From Catellatospora sp. TT07R-123 (lineage in GTDB: Bacteria > Actinomycetota > Actinomycetes > Mycobacteriales > Micromonosporaceae), in assembly GCF_018327705.1 (NCBI RefSeq), contig NZ_BNEM01000002.1, positions 1,798,001 through 1,862,000 on the forward strand: a stretch of 64,000 bases of DNA, written 5' to 3'. The number at the start of each line of letters is the position of its first letter. Within the stretch, counting starts at the first letter, position 1. The position numbers and the translations under genes are program-made. The notes beneath the pieces are model-generated. The model made no database searches and had not been told where the DNA came from. It saw only the letters and a program-made list of their open reading frames with translations. Shown here piece by piece: positions 37,494 to 46,700 of the stretch.

Positions 37494-38372
37494 TCACTTA
37501 TCCGGCTCGTTTTTGCCCTCGCTTTCGCCTTCCGAGGTAACCGGCGGGGAGCTCGTGGCGTCCAGCGCCACGGTTCCGGTCGGGGTGCCCTCGACCGCGG
37601 CCTCCGGCGTCAGGTGCCGTCCGATCAGCAGGTGGTACAGCCACGCGCCCAGCAGTCCGCCGATGAACGGGCCGAGGATGGGCACCCAGAAGTAGAGGTG
37701 CCCGTACTGGTCTCTGAAGGCGGTGTCGTAACCCGTCAGGTAGGAGGCGACCCGGGGCCCGAGGTCGCGGGCCGGGTTGATCGCGTATCCGGCGGCGGTG
37801 CCCCAGGCCATGCCGATCGCGACCACCAGCAGGCCGATGACGAACGGGGCGAGGTTGGCCAGCGGCGGCAGGTTGAGCACGTCGGTCAGCGCCAGGATCA
37901 GGAACAGCAGGATGGCCGTGCCGATGATCTGGTCGCGGAAGGCGCCCCAGGTGCCGATCGGCAGCGAGCCGTTGCCGGGCAGGGTGGAGAAGACCCCCTG
38001 CGTCTTGATGGTGTGGTCGGGGTCGACCTTGTTCAGCACCTCGCTGTAGTTCCACCGTACGATCAGCGCCGCGACGAACGCCCCGAGCAGTTGCGCCACC
38101 CAGTACGGCACGACCTTGCGCCAGGGGAATCCTTTGAATGCCGCCAGCGCCAGGGTGACCGCCGGGTTGAGGTGCGCGCCGCTGATGCGCGCCGCGGTGT
38201 AGACGCCGAGCGTCACGCCCAGACCCCACGCCCAGGCGATGCTGTCGTGGTCGCCGAGTCCACCGGCGACGACCTGGGCCACCACACCGACGCCGAACAG
38301 GATCAGGATCATGGTGCCGGCGAACTCGGCGCTCATCTCGCGCCAGATGCAACTGGTCTTCGATTCCGCCAT
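37494..38372 (-). CDS. glpF: Glycerol facilitator (MIP/aquaporin family)
   Basis: A 292-residue MIP-family channel with six membrane helices and the two half-helix boxes GAHLNPAVTLA and GYAINPARDLGPR. The Asp after the second NPAR is typical of glycerol facilitators rather than water-only aquaporins. An extended loop (about 120-150) and a hydrophilic acidic C-tail (SEGESEGKNEPDK) follow. ATG at 38372 with GAGGGGG upstream is chosen over an earlier frame start that would add 30 non-family residues. First gene of glpF-glpK-glpD; its product supplies glycerol to the kinase. Confidence 0.94.
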   Translation of the reverse strand: MAESKTSCIWREMSAEFAGTMILILFGVGVVAQVVAGGLGDHDSIAWAWGLGVTLGVYTAARISGAHLNPAVTLALAAFKGFPWRKVVPYWVAQLLGAFVAALIVRWNYSEVLNKVDPDHTIKTQGVFSTLPGNGSLPIGTWGAFRDQIIGTAILLFLILALTDVLNLPPLANLAPFVIGLLVVAIGMAWGTAAGYAINPARDLGPRVASYLTGYDTAFRDQYGHLYFWVPILGPFIGGLLGAWLYHLLIGRHLTPEAAVEGTPTGTVALDATSSPPVTSEGESEGKNEPDK

Positions 38373-38556
38373 GGCTGTTTCGGCCCCCTCTGCGGGTGCC
38401 TGCGAGCGAAGCGAGGCCGGGCGGGACGTCCGCCGGGTCGGCATCGGGTCGCCGCCGACCACCGCGTCTATGGCGATCTCGTTCCGGTGTTACCCGATCG
38501 GCGTAACCACGTTCCAGCGTAGAGCGGTCTGATTCGGTCGCTGCCGGATATGACGG

Positions 38557-38585
38557 GCCGCATGCTGATCAGGACCTAATGCGGC
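38557..38585. promoter_or_regulatory. Inverted repeat upstream of glpF
   Basis: GCCGCAT (38557-38563) and ATGCGGC (38579-38585) are perfect inverted 7-mers 15 bp apart, in the 244-bp space between glpF and the 3' end of the EI gene. It could be an operator for glpF or a weak terminator of the EI operon; neither is shown. Confidence 0.3.
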
Positions 38586-38601
38586 ATTTATCCGCCCGGG
38601 G

Positions 38602-38641
38602 CGTGGCCGGGCGGCGTCAGCCGTGGCCGGACGGCGTCAGC
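38602..38641. repeat. 20-bp tandem duplication at the EI gene end
   Basis: CGTGGCCGGGCGGCGTCAGC (38602-38621) is followed directly by CGTGGCCGGACGGCGTCAGC (38622-38641), one mismatch. The second copy covers the last codons and stop of the EI gene; the first lies just downstream. Confidence 0.85.
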
Positions 38642-40242
38642 GTCGTGTCACGAACCGCCGCCCGCACCTCGTCCAGCGCCGTCGGCGCCGCCGACAGGAT
38701 CCGGCACCCGGCCGCCAGCAGCGCCGGGACCACCGCCGGGTCCCCGGCGGCGTCCCCGCACACCGACACGTCCCGGCCGTGCCGCGCCCCCGCCGCGACC
38801 ACCCGCGCGATCGCGTCCAGCACCGGCGGCTCGGCGGCACGGGCCGGGGTCAGCGCCGGGTCGCGCCGGTCCAGGCCCAGCAGCGCGGCGGTGAGGTCGT
38901 TGCTGCCGATGGACAGGAAGTCGGCCGCCGCGGCGATGGCGTCGATGTCGCGTACGGCCTGCGGCAGCTCGATCATCGCCCCCAGCGGCGGCACCCCGGC
39001 CCCGTGCTCACCCGCGACCTCGACCAGCAGCTCGCGGCACCGGACCAGCTCGTCGGCGGACGCCACCATCGGCACCATGATCTTCAGCCGGGTGTCGGCA
39101 CCGGTGTCCAGGATCGCCGCCAGCTGGTCGGCGAACGCGACCGGGTGCGCCAGCAGCAGTTGCAGGCCCCGGTGCGCCAGCGCCGCCGCCGCCAAGAACG
39201 GCGGCAGCTTGTCCGGCGCGAAGTCCAGCACCCGTACGGTCGCCGTCCGTCCCGCCAGCGCCGCCAGCACCGGCCGCAGCGCCGCCACGTGCTCGGCCCG
39301 GGTGGGCCACCGGGCCGCCTGGAGGAACGGCAGCTCGGTGCGGATCAGTCCCGCCCCGGCCGCGCCCGCCGCGAGCCCCGCCTCGGCGTCGGCGGCCGTC
39401 GACACGTTGACCAGCAGCGTCACCGGCTGCCCGTCGGCGGTGACGGCGGGCCGGTCCCGCTGCCCCGCCAGCCGCCGGCGCCGCTGCCGCGCCGACTCGG
39501 CCGCCGCCAGCGCCGCCGCCAGCACCGCCGCCCCGGGCCGTACGGTCAGGACGCCCGCGCCGCCGTCGAGCACCGCCTCAGCACCCTCGTCGGCGGCGGG
39601 CAGGTCCACCCCGAACAGCAGCGGCACGCCCAGCGCCCGCGCCACGATCGCGACGTGCGCGTTCGGGCCGCCCCGCGACGACACCCCGCCCAGCACGTCG
39701 GCCTGCGGGTCGAGCAGGTCGTCGGCGCCCAGCTCGGCGGCGGCCAGCAGCACCGGCCCGTCCGGCAGCGCCCGCGCCCCGCCGCGCAGCTCCTGCACCA
39801 CCCGCTGCCCGACCAGCCGGACGTCGGCGGCGCGCGCGGCCAGGGTCGGGTCGTCCAGCCGCGCCAGCAGCTCCGCGTACTGGGCGGCAGCCTCCACCAC
39901 GGCCCGGTCGGCACGCTCGCCCGCCGCACACTCGGCCGCCGCGGCCGCCCGCAGGTCCGGGTCGTCGGCGATCAGCGCGACCGCCTCCAGGATGTCGGCG
40001 GCCTGCCCGGCCTCACCGACCCCCGGCCGCGCCGCCCCGTCGCCCTCGGCGGCGGCGCGGATGGCCGCCGCGCGGTCACGCAGCCCGGCCGCGACAGCGT
40101 CGAACGCCGCCCGCAGCTTGTCCGGCCCGGCCACGTCCGGCGCGTCCACGCCCGGCGCGGCGGGCGCCAGCAGGTGCAGCCGCCCGACCGCCACCCCGGC
40201 CGCGCCGGGAGTGCCGGTGTAGACGGTGCCGTCGCCGGTCAT
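38617..40242 (-). CDS. ptsI: PTS enzyme I-like phosphotransferase of the DHA kinase cluster
   Basis: A 541-residue enzyme I homologue that would take phosphate from phosphoenolpyruvate and pass it to HPr. The phospho-His region is GGPNAHVAIVARALGVP (His196), replacing the usual GG-x-T-S-H but keeping H-x-A-I-x-A-R. The TIM-barrel half shows LIRTELPFL, VLDFAPDKLPPFL, MVPMVASADEL, SIGSNDLTAALLGLDR and SVCGDAAGDP with the active Cys. Slightly shorter than E. coli EI. The start overlaps the dhaL stop (ATGA), so it is the third gene of dhaK-dhaL-EI. In many actinobacteria this domain is fused to DhaM; here it is separate. Confidence 0.9.
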   Translation of the reverse strand: MTGDGTVYTGTPGAAGVAVGRLHLLAPAAPGVDAPDVAGPDKLRAAFDAVAAGLRDRAAAIRAAAEGDGAARPGVGEAGQAADILEAVALIADDPDLRAAAAAECAAGERADRAVVEAAAQYAELLARLDDPTLAARAADVRLVGQRVVQELRGGARALPDGPVLLAAAELGADDLLDPQADVLGGVSSRGGPNAHVAIVARALGVPLLFGVDLPAADEGAEAVLDGGAGVLTVRPGAAVLAAALAAAESARQRRRRLAGQRDRPAVTADGQPVTLLVNVSTAADAEAGLAAGAAGAGLIRTELPFLQAARWPTRAEHVAALRPVLAALAGRTATVRVLDFAPDKLPPFLAAAALAHRGLQLLLAHPVAFADQLAAILDTGADTRLKIMVPMVASADELVRCRELLVEVAGEHGAGVPPLGAMIELPQAVRDIDAIAAAADFLSIGSNDLTAALLGLDRRDPALTPARAAEPPVLDAIARVVAAGARHGRDVSVCGDAAGDPAVVPALLAAGCRILSAAPTALDEVRAAVRDTTLTPSGHG

Positions 40243-40886
40243 GGCCGGGCGGAGACGGTCTCGGCCAGCGCCTGGAAGATCAACCAGGTCGAGGTCGCCC
40301 CCGGGTCCTGGTGCCCCACGCTGCGCTCGCCCAGGTAGGAGGCACGGCCGCGCCGCGCCTGCAACGGGATGGTGTCACGCATGCCCTGCTGGGCCGCGTC
40401 GGCGGCCGCCCGCGCGGCCGCGGCCAGGCCGCCGTCGCGGTCGCCGGAGTGCGCCTGCGCGGCCAGCTCGAACGCGTCCACCGCCGGGGCGTACGCATCC
40501 ACGATGGTCTTGTCGCCCGGCGCCGCCCCGCCCAGCTTGCACACCGCGTCCAGTCCGGCCCGCAGGCCCTGGGCCAGCTCGGCGGTGTCGGCGTCGCCCT
40601 CCTCCGGCAGGGCCTTGCCCAGCGCCCGCAGCGCGCTGCCGAACAGCGGCCCGGACGCCCCGCCGACCCGCGACACCAGGGTCGACCCGGCCAGCGTGAA
40701 CACCCCGCGCACCCCGTCGGCCGGCGCCGCGGCCAGCGCCTGGCGCACCGCGGTGAAGCCCCGGTTCATGTTGACGCCGTGGTCGGAGTCCCCGATCGCG
40801 GCGTCGAGCCGGGTCAGCTGCTCCGCCTGGGCCGCGATCACGTCGGCGACCGCGTACAGCCAGGCCCGCGCCTGGGAGGCGTCCAC
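40239..40886 (-). CDS. dhaL: Dihydroxyacetone kinase ADP-binding subunit DhaL
   Basis: A 215-residue DhaL subunit, which holds ADP and relays phosphate from DhaM to dihydroxyacetone bound on DhaK. Family motifs are complete: LDAAIGDSDHGVNMNRGF (metal-binding Asp residues), GGASGPLFGSA, GDKTIVDAY and RASYLGERSVGHQDPGA. Length is usual. The GTG start follows the dhaK stop codon directly (TGA GTG), and its own stop overlaps the EI start, so the three are translationally coupled. Confidence 0.96.
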   Translation of the reverse strand: MDASQARAWLYAVADVIAAQAEQLTRLDAAIGDSDHGVNMNRGFTAVRQALAAAPADGVRGVFTLAGSTLVSRVGGASGPLFGSALRALGKALPEEGDADTAELAQGLRAGLDAVCKLGGAAPGDKTIVDAYAPAVDAFELAAQAHSGDRDGGLAAAARAAADAAQQGMRDTIPLQARRGRASYLGERSVGHQDPGATSTWLIFQALAETVSARP

Positions 40887-41885
40887 TCATACCCCCCAGC
40901 GCAGCGCCGGGGTGCGCACCGGCGCGTCCCACAGCTGGAGCAGCTGCGGGTCGGCCCGGCACACCGTCAGCGACATGCCCGCCATGTCGAGGCTGGTCAC
41001 GTAGTTGCCGACCAGGTTGCGCGCGATGCGCACCCCGGCCGACTCCAGCATCCCGGCGACCTCGCCGTAGAGCAGGTACAGCTCGATCAGCGGGGTGCCG
41101 CCCAGGCCGTTCATCAGCACGATCACGTCCTCGCCCGCCGACACCGGCTTGGCCGCCATGATCGCCTCCAGCGACATGGCCGCGATGTCGCGCGCCGGGC
41201 GCAGCTTCTCGCGCCGCCGCCCCGGCTCGCCGTGGATGCCGACCCCGACCTCCATCTCGTCCTCGGGCAGGTCGAACCCCGGCCGCCCCGCCGACGGGGT
41301 CGTGCAGGCCGTCAGCGCGATCGCGAACGACCCGCTGGCCTCGTTGACCCGCGTGCCGACCTCGGCCACCGCCACCGCGCTCGCACCGGTCTCGGCCAGC
41401 GCCCCGGCGATCTTCTCGACCAGCATCGTGGCGCCGGTGCCGCGCCGCCCGGCGGTCCAGGTGGAGTCCTCCACCGCCACGTCGTCGTTGACCAGGATCG
41501 TCTGCACGTCGATGCCCTCGTCGCCGGCCATCTCGGCCGCGAGCTGGAAGTTCATCACGTCGCCGGTGTAGTTCTTCACGATGTGGACCACGCCCGCACC
41601 GCCGTCGACGGCCTTGCTCGCCGCGAGGATCTGGTCGGGCACCGGCGAGGTGAACACCTCCCCCGGGCAGGCCGCGTCGAGCATGCCCAGGCCGACGAAC
41701 CCGGCGTGCATCGGTTCGTGCCCGGACCCGCCGCCGGAGACCAGCCCGACCTTGCCCGCGAGCGGGGCCCCGGCGCGGACCACGTACTGCCCGTCGAGGT
41801 CGACCCGCAGGTCGGGGTGGGCGGCGGCCAGGCCGACCAGCGCCTCCCGGACGACCGCGTCGGGATGGTTGATGAACTTCTTCAC
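40887..41885 (-). CDS. dhaK: Dihydroxyacetone kinase substrate-binding subunit DhaK
   Basis: A 332-residue DhaK subunit. It binds dihydroxyacetone covalently through a His; here GVGIHGEPG puts it at residue 218, the same number as in the E. coli enzyme. Other motifs: KVGLVSGGGSGHEPMHAGFVG, HIVKNYTGDVMNF and VLMNGLGGTPLIEL. First gene of dhaK-dhaL-EI, divergent from dhaM-HPr across a 97-bp promoter region. Makes dihydroxyacetone phosphate, the same product as the adjacent glp operon. Confidence 0.96.
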   Translation of the reverse strand: MKKFINHPDAVVREALVGLAAAHPDLRVDLDGQYVVRAGAPLAGKVGLVSGGGSGHEPMHAGFVGLGMLDAACPGEVFTSPVPDQILAASKAVDGGAGVVHIVKNYTGDVMNFQLAAEMAGDEGIDVQTILVNDDVAVEDSTWTAGRRGTGATMLVEKIAGALAETGASAVAVAEVGTRVNEASGSFAIALTACTTPSAGRPGFDLPEDEMEVGVGIHGEPGRRREKLRPARDIAAMSLEAIMAAKPVSAGEDVIVLMNGLGGTPLIELYLLYGEVAGMLESAGVRIARNLVGNYVTSLDMAGMSLTVCRADPQLLQLWDAPVRTPALRWGV

Positions 41886-41982
41886 GACGGAGCTCCCTTC
41901 CCGGTCGGCCCGTACGCGCCACGGGACACCATGTCAATCTTGCCCCGGTTCCGCCCGGTCTGCGCGGCGTAGCATGCGCATC

Positions 41983-42375
41983 ATGACCAGCACTGTGAGC
42001 ATCGTGCTCATCTCCCACAGCGCGCTGCTGGTGGCGGGCGTACGGGAACTGCTGCGCCAGGTCGCCGGGGACGGCGTGGGCGTCTACACCGCCGGGGGCA
42101 CCGAGGACGGCGGCCTGGGCACCGGCTACAACCTGGTGCGCACCGCGATCGACGACGCCGACGACGCGCTCGGGGTGGTGATCATCCCGGATCTGGGCAG
42201 CTCGGTGCTGACCGCCCGCGCGGTGCTCGACGACGAGCCGCGCGACAAGGTGGTGCTGGTCGACGCGCCGTTCGTGGAGGGCGCCCTGGCCGCCGCGGTC
42301 ATCGCCGCCACCGGCGCCGATCTGGACACCGTGGTCGCCGCGGCACGGGAGGCCTGGGATGCCCGAAAGCTGTGA
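41983..42375 (+). CDS. dhaM: PTS-dependent DHA kinase phosphotransferase subunit DhaM (EIIA only)
   Basis: A 130-residue EIIA-Man-fold protein. The phosphorylated His is His12 in VSIVLISHSALLVAGV; TAGGTEDGGLGTGYNLV and VVIIPDLGSSVLTARAVL are the typical DhaM motifs. Its job is to pass phosphate from HPr to DhaL-bound ADP. E. coli-type DhaM is a fusion with HPr and an EI fragment; this one is the EIIA domain alone. ATG at 41983 is preferred; ATG at 41974 is also possible. Its 3' end overlaps the HPr gene by 17 bp. Confidence 0.92.
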   Translation: MTSTVSIVLISHSALLVAGVRELLRQVAGDGVGVYTAGGTEDGGLGTGYNLVRTAIDDADDALGVVIIPDLGSSVLTARAVLDDEPRDKVVLVDAPFVEGALAAAVIAATGADLDTVVAAAREAWDARKL

Positions 42376-42616
42376 GGCCGAGCTCGTGCTGCCCGCCCAC
42401 CTGCACGCCCGGCCCGCCGGGCGGGTGGTCGCGGCGGCGGCCCGCTTCGGCGCCGACGTCGAGATCATCTTCGCCGGGCGTACGGCCCCCGCCCGCGGCG
42501 TGCTCGCCCTCATGGCCCTGGGCGCCACCGCCGGCCAGACCGTCACCGTCCGCGCCACCGGCGACGACGCCCCCGCCGCCCTGACGGCGGTCCTCGACGC
42601 CCTCACGGCGGAGTGA
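42359..42616 (+). CDS. ptsH: HPr-family phosphocarrier
   Basis: An 85-residue HPr. The phosphorylated His is His16 in LPAHLHARPAG, followed by the helix VVAAAARFGADVEIIF and the motif GVLALMALGATAGQTVTV. The Ser that HPr kinase modifies in firmicutes is not conserved (Ala-Arg-Gly precede VLALM). It overlaps dhaM and so is coupled to it; together with EI it forms a local phosphoenolpyruvate to EI to HPr to DhaM to DhaL chain. Confidence 0.92.
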   Translation: MPESCEAELVLPAHLHARPAGRVVAAAARFGADVEIIFAGRTAPARGVLALMALGATAGQTVTVRATGDDAPAALTAVLDALTAE

Positions 42617-42676
42617 CCCCGCACCCCGCCGCCACCGCGAGCCTCGCGCGGTGCGTGCGTGCGGTGCGTGCGGTGC

Positions 42677-42740
42677 GTGCAGTTTCGGGGAAAGTGCACG
42701 AATCTTGGACACGATTCCAGCACTTTCCCCGAAACTGCAC
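42677..42740. repeat. 64-bp palindromic element, copy 2
   Basis: Arms 42677-42704 and 42713-42740 (28 bp, two mismatches) around the 8-base loop TTGGACAC. The outer 21 bp of the arms pair perfectly. Same length and layout as copy 1 at 17581-17644. It lies in the 144-bp gap after the HPr gene, preceded by short tandem GTGCGGTGC-type repeats (42649-42680). Confidence 0.85.
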
Positions 42741-42760
42741 CGAACGACGGCGCGGAGGGG

Positions 42761-43054
42761 TCAGGAGGCGGGGCGGGCGGCTTCCAGGCCGGCGACGATC
42801 GCCTCCAGCTGGGGGCGCTTCTCGGCCGGGGCGACGAAGCCGACGAACGGGCCGCCGTCGAAGGCCAGGGTCACCGAGACCAGCTGCTCGCGCTCCTTGC
42901 TGAACATCTTCACCCGCCGGTCGATGTCCTGCCAGGTCGCGCCGCGGAACGACGACGCCGGGACCCGGGTCTTGGACTGCCCGCCGTGCAGCTTCTCGAA
43001 CCACTCGCCGTCGAGCACCAGGCGCTCATTGGACTGCCCATCCACGATCAACAT
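42761..43054 (-). CDS. Hypothetical protein
   Basis: A 97-residue cytoplasmic protein with an alternating strand/helix pattern (ERLVLDGEWFEKLHGG, EREQLVSVTLAFDGGPFVGF, then a C-terminal helix). No family was recognised with confidence. Starts with ATG at 43054, convergent with the HPr gene across copy 2 of the palindromic element. Confidence 0.6.
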   Translation of the reverse strand: MLIVDGQSNERLVLDGEWFEKLHGGQSKTRVPASSFRGATWQDIDRRVKMFSKEREQLVSVTLAFDGGPFVGFVAPAEKRPQLEAIVAGLEAARPAS

Positions 43055-43134
43055 CGGCGCAGCGTAGCCAGACCGTCAGCGCCGTGCCATCGACCGGTCG
43101 GCGCGAGCTGCGCACCGTCCAGGGCGGACGTGAC

Positions 43135-43168
43135 GGCACGGTGGGCCGCTGCGGCCGCCCACCGTGCC
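43135..43168 (-). terminator. Hairpin terminator after the Cys-containing secreted protein
   Basis: GGCACGGTGGGC (43135-43146) pairs perfectly with GCCCACCGTGCC (43157-43168) around a 10-base loop that can pair further. It lies 9 bp past the stop of the minus-strand gene at 43177. Confidence 0.72.
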
Positions 43169-43176
43169 CGTCCGCA

Positions 43177-43500
43177 TCAGACGGAGAAGATCAGCGCGGT
43201 GCCCGCCAGGGCCACGTAGCCGGACTGGCACAGGGCCCGCGAGCTGCCGAGGATGCCGACCTTCGGGCCGTACGCGTAGTACACCGATCCGCCGCCGCCG
43301 GTCGGGGTGCACTTGGTGCGGGCCTGCATGCTGAAGCTCGACGGGTACCCGGTGCAGCCGTAGGCGGTGTACGAGCGGCCCGAGTCGCCGTACGAGCCGG
43401 AGCAGCCCGCCGCGTGCGCGGGGGCCTGCATCGCGAGGACCGGCAGCGCGGCCACGGCGACCATCGCGGACAGCTGCACCAGTGTCTTGAATCTGCGCAT
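43177..43500 (-). CDS. Small secreted four-cysteine protein
   Basis: A 107-residue exported protein. Signal peptide residues 1-30, with a likely cut in APAHA|AGCS. The mature part has four cysteines (33, 49, 64, 91), probably two disulfides, and is rich in Gly, Ser and Tyr. No enzyme motif. ATG at 43500 is preceded by GGAGGAAG; the longer frame upstream is not signal-like. Possibly a surface, spore-coat or peptide-like factor; unknown. Confidence 0.68.
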   Translation of the reverse strand: MRRFKTLVQLSAMVAVAALPVLAMQAPAHAAGCSGSYGDSGRSYTAYGCTGYPSSFSMQARTKCTPTGGGGSVYYAYGPKVGILGSSRALCQSGYVALAGTALIFSV

Positions 43501-43670
43501 GAACTTCCTCCTGCTTGAAGGCATGCCCGCCCGCCGGTGCGGACGCCGCGCCGATCGCGGCGACGCCACCGTACGCAGAGATCCATCCATGCGGGTACAT
43601 GGTCCTGCACTCTGGGATAGCGCTCTCCCATGATCGCCTTATGTCCGGGCCGACCCCCGGAAAAGCGGCA

Positions 43671-43706
43671 GCGCCGCCGGCAGGCCGTGAGGCCCGCCGG
43701 CGGCGC
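43671..43706 (-). terminator. Hairpin terminator after the GH87-like gene
   Basis: Arms 43671-43686 and 43691-43706 (16 bp, one mismatch) with loop GTGA lie 20 bp past the stop of the minus-strand glycoside hydrolase gene. Confidence 0.75.
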
Positions 43707-43726
43707 CGACCGGTGGTGCGGTGGGA

Positions 43727-46700
43727 CTAGTTCACGGTGATGGTGAACGTGGTGGTCGTGTTCTTGATGTTCTGGAAGTTGTTGCTGAAGGTCAGGTTGT
43801 TGAACGTCGCGGAGCCGATGGCCGGCCCCTGACCCGTTTCCGGCAGTTCGTTGGCCCAGATGCCGACGCCGGACTTCGCGTCGTACGCGTCACCGCTCTT
43901 CACCGCGCCGCTGATGCGGACGTTGGTGAAGATGGTGTCGGTCACCGGCTTCTGCTCCGGGTACTTGCTCTGGAACATGATGCCCGAGTACGTCGGGTCG
44001 ATGATGTCCACATCGGTCACCCGGATGCCCTGGAAGGTGTGGGTGGCCGCGAAGACCCAGATGGCGGGGAACGTCTGGTTGCCCCAGAAGTGGCCACCTG
44101 CCCGGACCAGCGAGATGTTCTCGAACTTCGTCGGCGGGTTGCCGAACCCGACGAACGGGTAGCCGAAGTCCAGCGAGGAGATCGTGATACCCGCGTACGT
44201 CAGCATGTCCGCGATGTACAGGTTGCGGAACGTGTTGTCGTAGCCGCCGTAGACCGCCAGACCCGCCGCGCGCCAGGTCAGCGTCGCCGAGAGGTTCTCG
44301 AAGACGTTGCCGTGGTCACCGACCGAGCCGCCGCTGTCGGTGGCGGAGAACAGCGCGAACGCGTCGTCGCCGTTGCCCCGGCCCTCGACGTTGGTGACGA
44401 GGTTGTTGGTGGAGTCGTTGGTCAGGTTGATGCCGTCGGCGAAGGTGTCGCGGATGCGGCTGTTCTTCACGGTCCAGCCGCTGATGTTGACGCCCCAGAA
44501 ACCGCAGACGGTGTGCTCGACCCAGACGCTGTCGAAGGTCAGGTTGTTGACCGACTTCAGCTCGCCCCACACCTTGCCCGGACCGTCCTGGCGGATGGTG
44601 TAGTTGCCGAAGAACGCGAGGTTGTCGAACGTGGAACCGTTCGCGCTGCTCTCGACCCGGAAGCCCGCGTCGGTGTTCTCCTGCGTGGTCGGGGTCTCGA
44701 AGCGGGTGTACCACATGCCCGCACCGGTGATCCGGACCGGCTTGCCGTAGACCGAGAGCTTCTGGGCGGTGGTGTACGTGCCGGCCGGCAGGTACACACC
44801 CGTCCAGGTGCCCGTGGTGTCCATGCGGACCGCGTCGAGCGCGTCCTGCACGTTCTGGTGGGTGAAACCGGTCGGCACCTTGAAGTGGGCCGGGTCCGGG
44901 TTCGCCTTCGGCGACACCTTCTCCAGGTTGATGAAGTCGATCGCGAACGTACCGGAGTTCGCCGCGTCCTTCTGGAGCTTGATCGTGCTACCGGCCGGGA
45001 TGGTGCTGTCCAGCAGGATGTTGGCCTCGTCGTACAGGTGGCGGGCCGGACCCGCGCCGGGCGAGTTGCTCGGTGCGGCCTCGGCGCCGTACAGCCACGA
45101 GTGCTTGGAGGTCAGCGTGATCGCCTTGTGGAAGACGCCGTTGACGTAGATGTTCAGCGTCGACGTGGTGCCCGTGCCGCCCGCGTTGTCCGGGATGGAG
45201 AACCGGGTGACCAGCGCGTTGGCGTCGGCCTTGGTGGTCCACTGCACGTAGGAGCCGTTGGTGTTCAGCGTGACGGCCTTGCGGCCGGACGCCTCACCGC
45301 CGAGGTCGCCGATCGTGCGGTTCGGGCCTACCACGCCCGCGCCGCCGCCGGTGGTGCCGTCCTCGGCCTCGTACATGTCGTAGCCCAGGTTGGCGCCGCG
45401 GCCCACGAAGAAGCCCTGCGTGCTGGTGTTGTTGCCCTGCTTGACCGGCAGCTCGTTACCGTCGACCGCGATGACCGTGGTGACGTTGTACTTGCCGTTG
45501 ACGGCCGTCCAGGTGCCCAGGCTCACCGGGGACGTGGTCGCCCCGGCGTTGATGACCCCGGTGTACGACCCAGTCTTGGTGGTGATGGTCGCGCCGGTGG
45601 CGGCGTCCTTCACCGTCAGGGTGATGCCGTGCGCGCCGGAGGCCGAGGCCATGACGCCCTGGTTCTTGATCGACACCGAGAAGGTGACGGTGTTGCCCGC
45701 CGACGGGTTGCTCGGGCTGAACGCCACCGCGGCGGCGACCAGGTCCGAGGTCTGCACCGGCGCCACCACCAGGTTGGTGGGGTTGGTGAAGCTGTTGTTG
45801 GTCTCGCTCTGCTCGATGACCGCGTTCGACTCGTCGACCTTGGCGGTCAGCGCGTACGTGCCCGCGTTCTGCGTGCCGATGCTCACCGAGACGTTGGACT
45901 GCGCGCCCGCGGCCAGCGAAGCGACGCTCGCCGTGCCCACCTTGGTCGTGCCGAGGTAGAAGTTGACGTCGGTCGCGCCCGCGGTGGCGGTGCCGTTGTT
46001 CTTCACGGTCGCCGTGGCGGTGATGGTGTCGGTCTCGATCGGCGAGGCCGGGCTCCAGGTCGCCGCGGTGACGGTGAGGTCCGGGTTCGGCGCCGGGGTG
46101 CCGATGACCTGGAACTCGGCCACCTGGCCGCCGGGGGCGCCGGAGTTGCCGGTGAACTGGAGCCGGACGTCGGCGTAGTTACCGGACGCCGGGATGGTGA
46201 CCGTGTTGCCGGACGCCGGGTTGAAGCTGTACGTCTGCGCCGACACGACGTTGACGAACGAGCTGGAGTTCTGGTCACGGCCCAGGACCTGGATGGTCTG
46301 GGTACGCGCACCCCACGCGGCGTCGGGGTTGAGCTTCACCACGACCGAGCTGAGGGTCACGTTCGAACCCAGCTGCACGGTGAGCTGGTTCGGGGAGGTG
46401 CTCCCCTCCCAGTACGTGGTCAGGTCGCCGTCGACGGCCAGCTCCGGGGCATACACCCAGGTGTGGCCGTTGTCGGTGACCGGCTTGCCCAGCGCCTGGT
46501 TGGTGCCGCCGGTGCCGGTGCCGGTGCGGGTCACCGTGTTGCTCATCGGCGAGATGTTGCCGGCAGCGTCCCGGGCCCGCACGAAGTAGCTGACCGTGGC
46601 GGTGTCGGGCTGGCTGTCGGTGTAGGTCAGCACGTTGCCGGCCACGGTGGCCCGCAGCGAGCTGTTGGCGTAGATGTCGTAGTTCGTCACGCCCACGTTG

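Noticed and set aside
42649-42680. Short GTGCGGTGC tandem repeats as a CRISPR-like array
   Set aside because: Units are about 10 bp with no spacers; they abut the 64-bp palindrome and look like simple slippage repeats.
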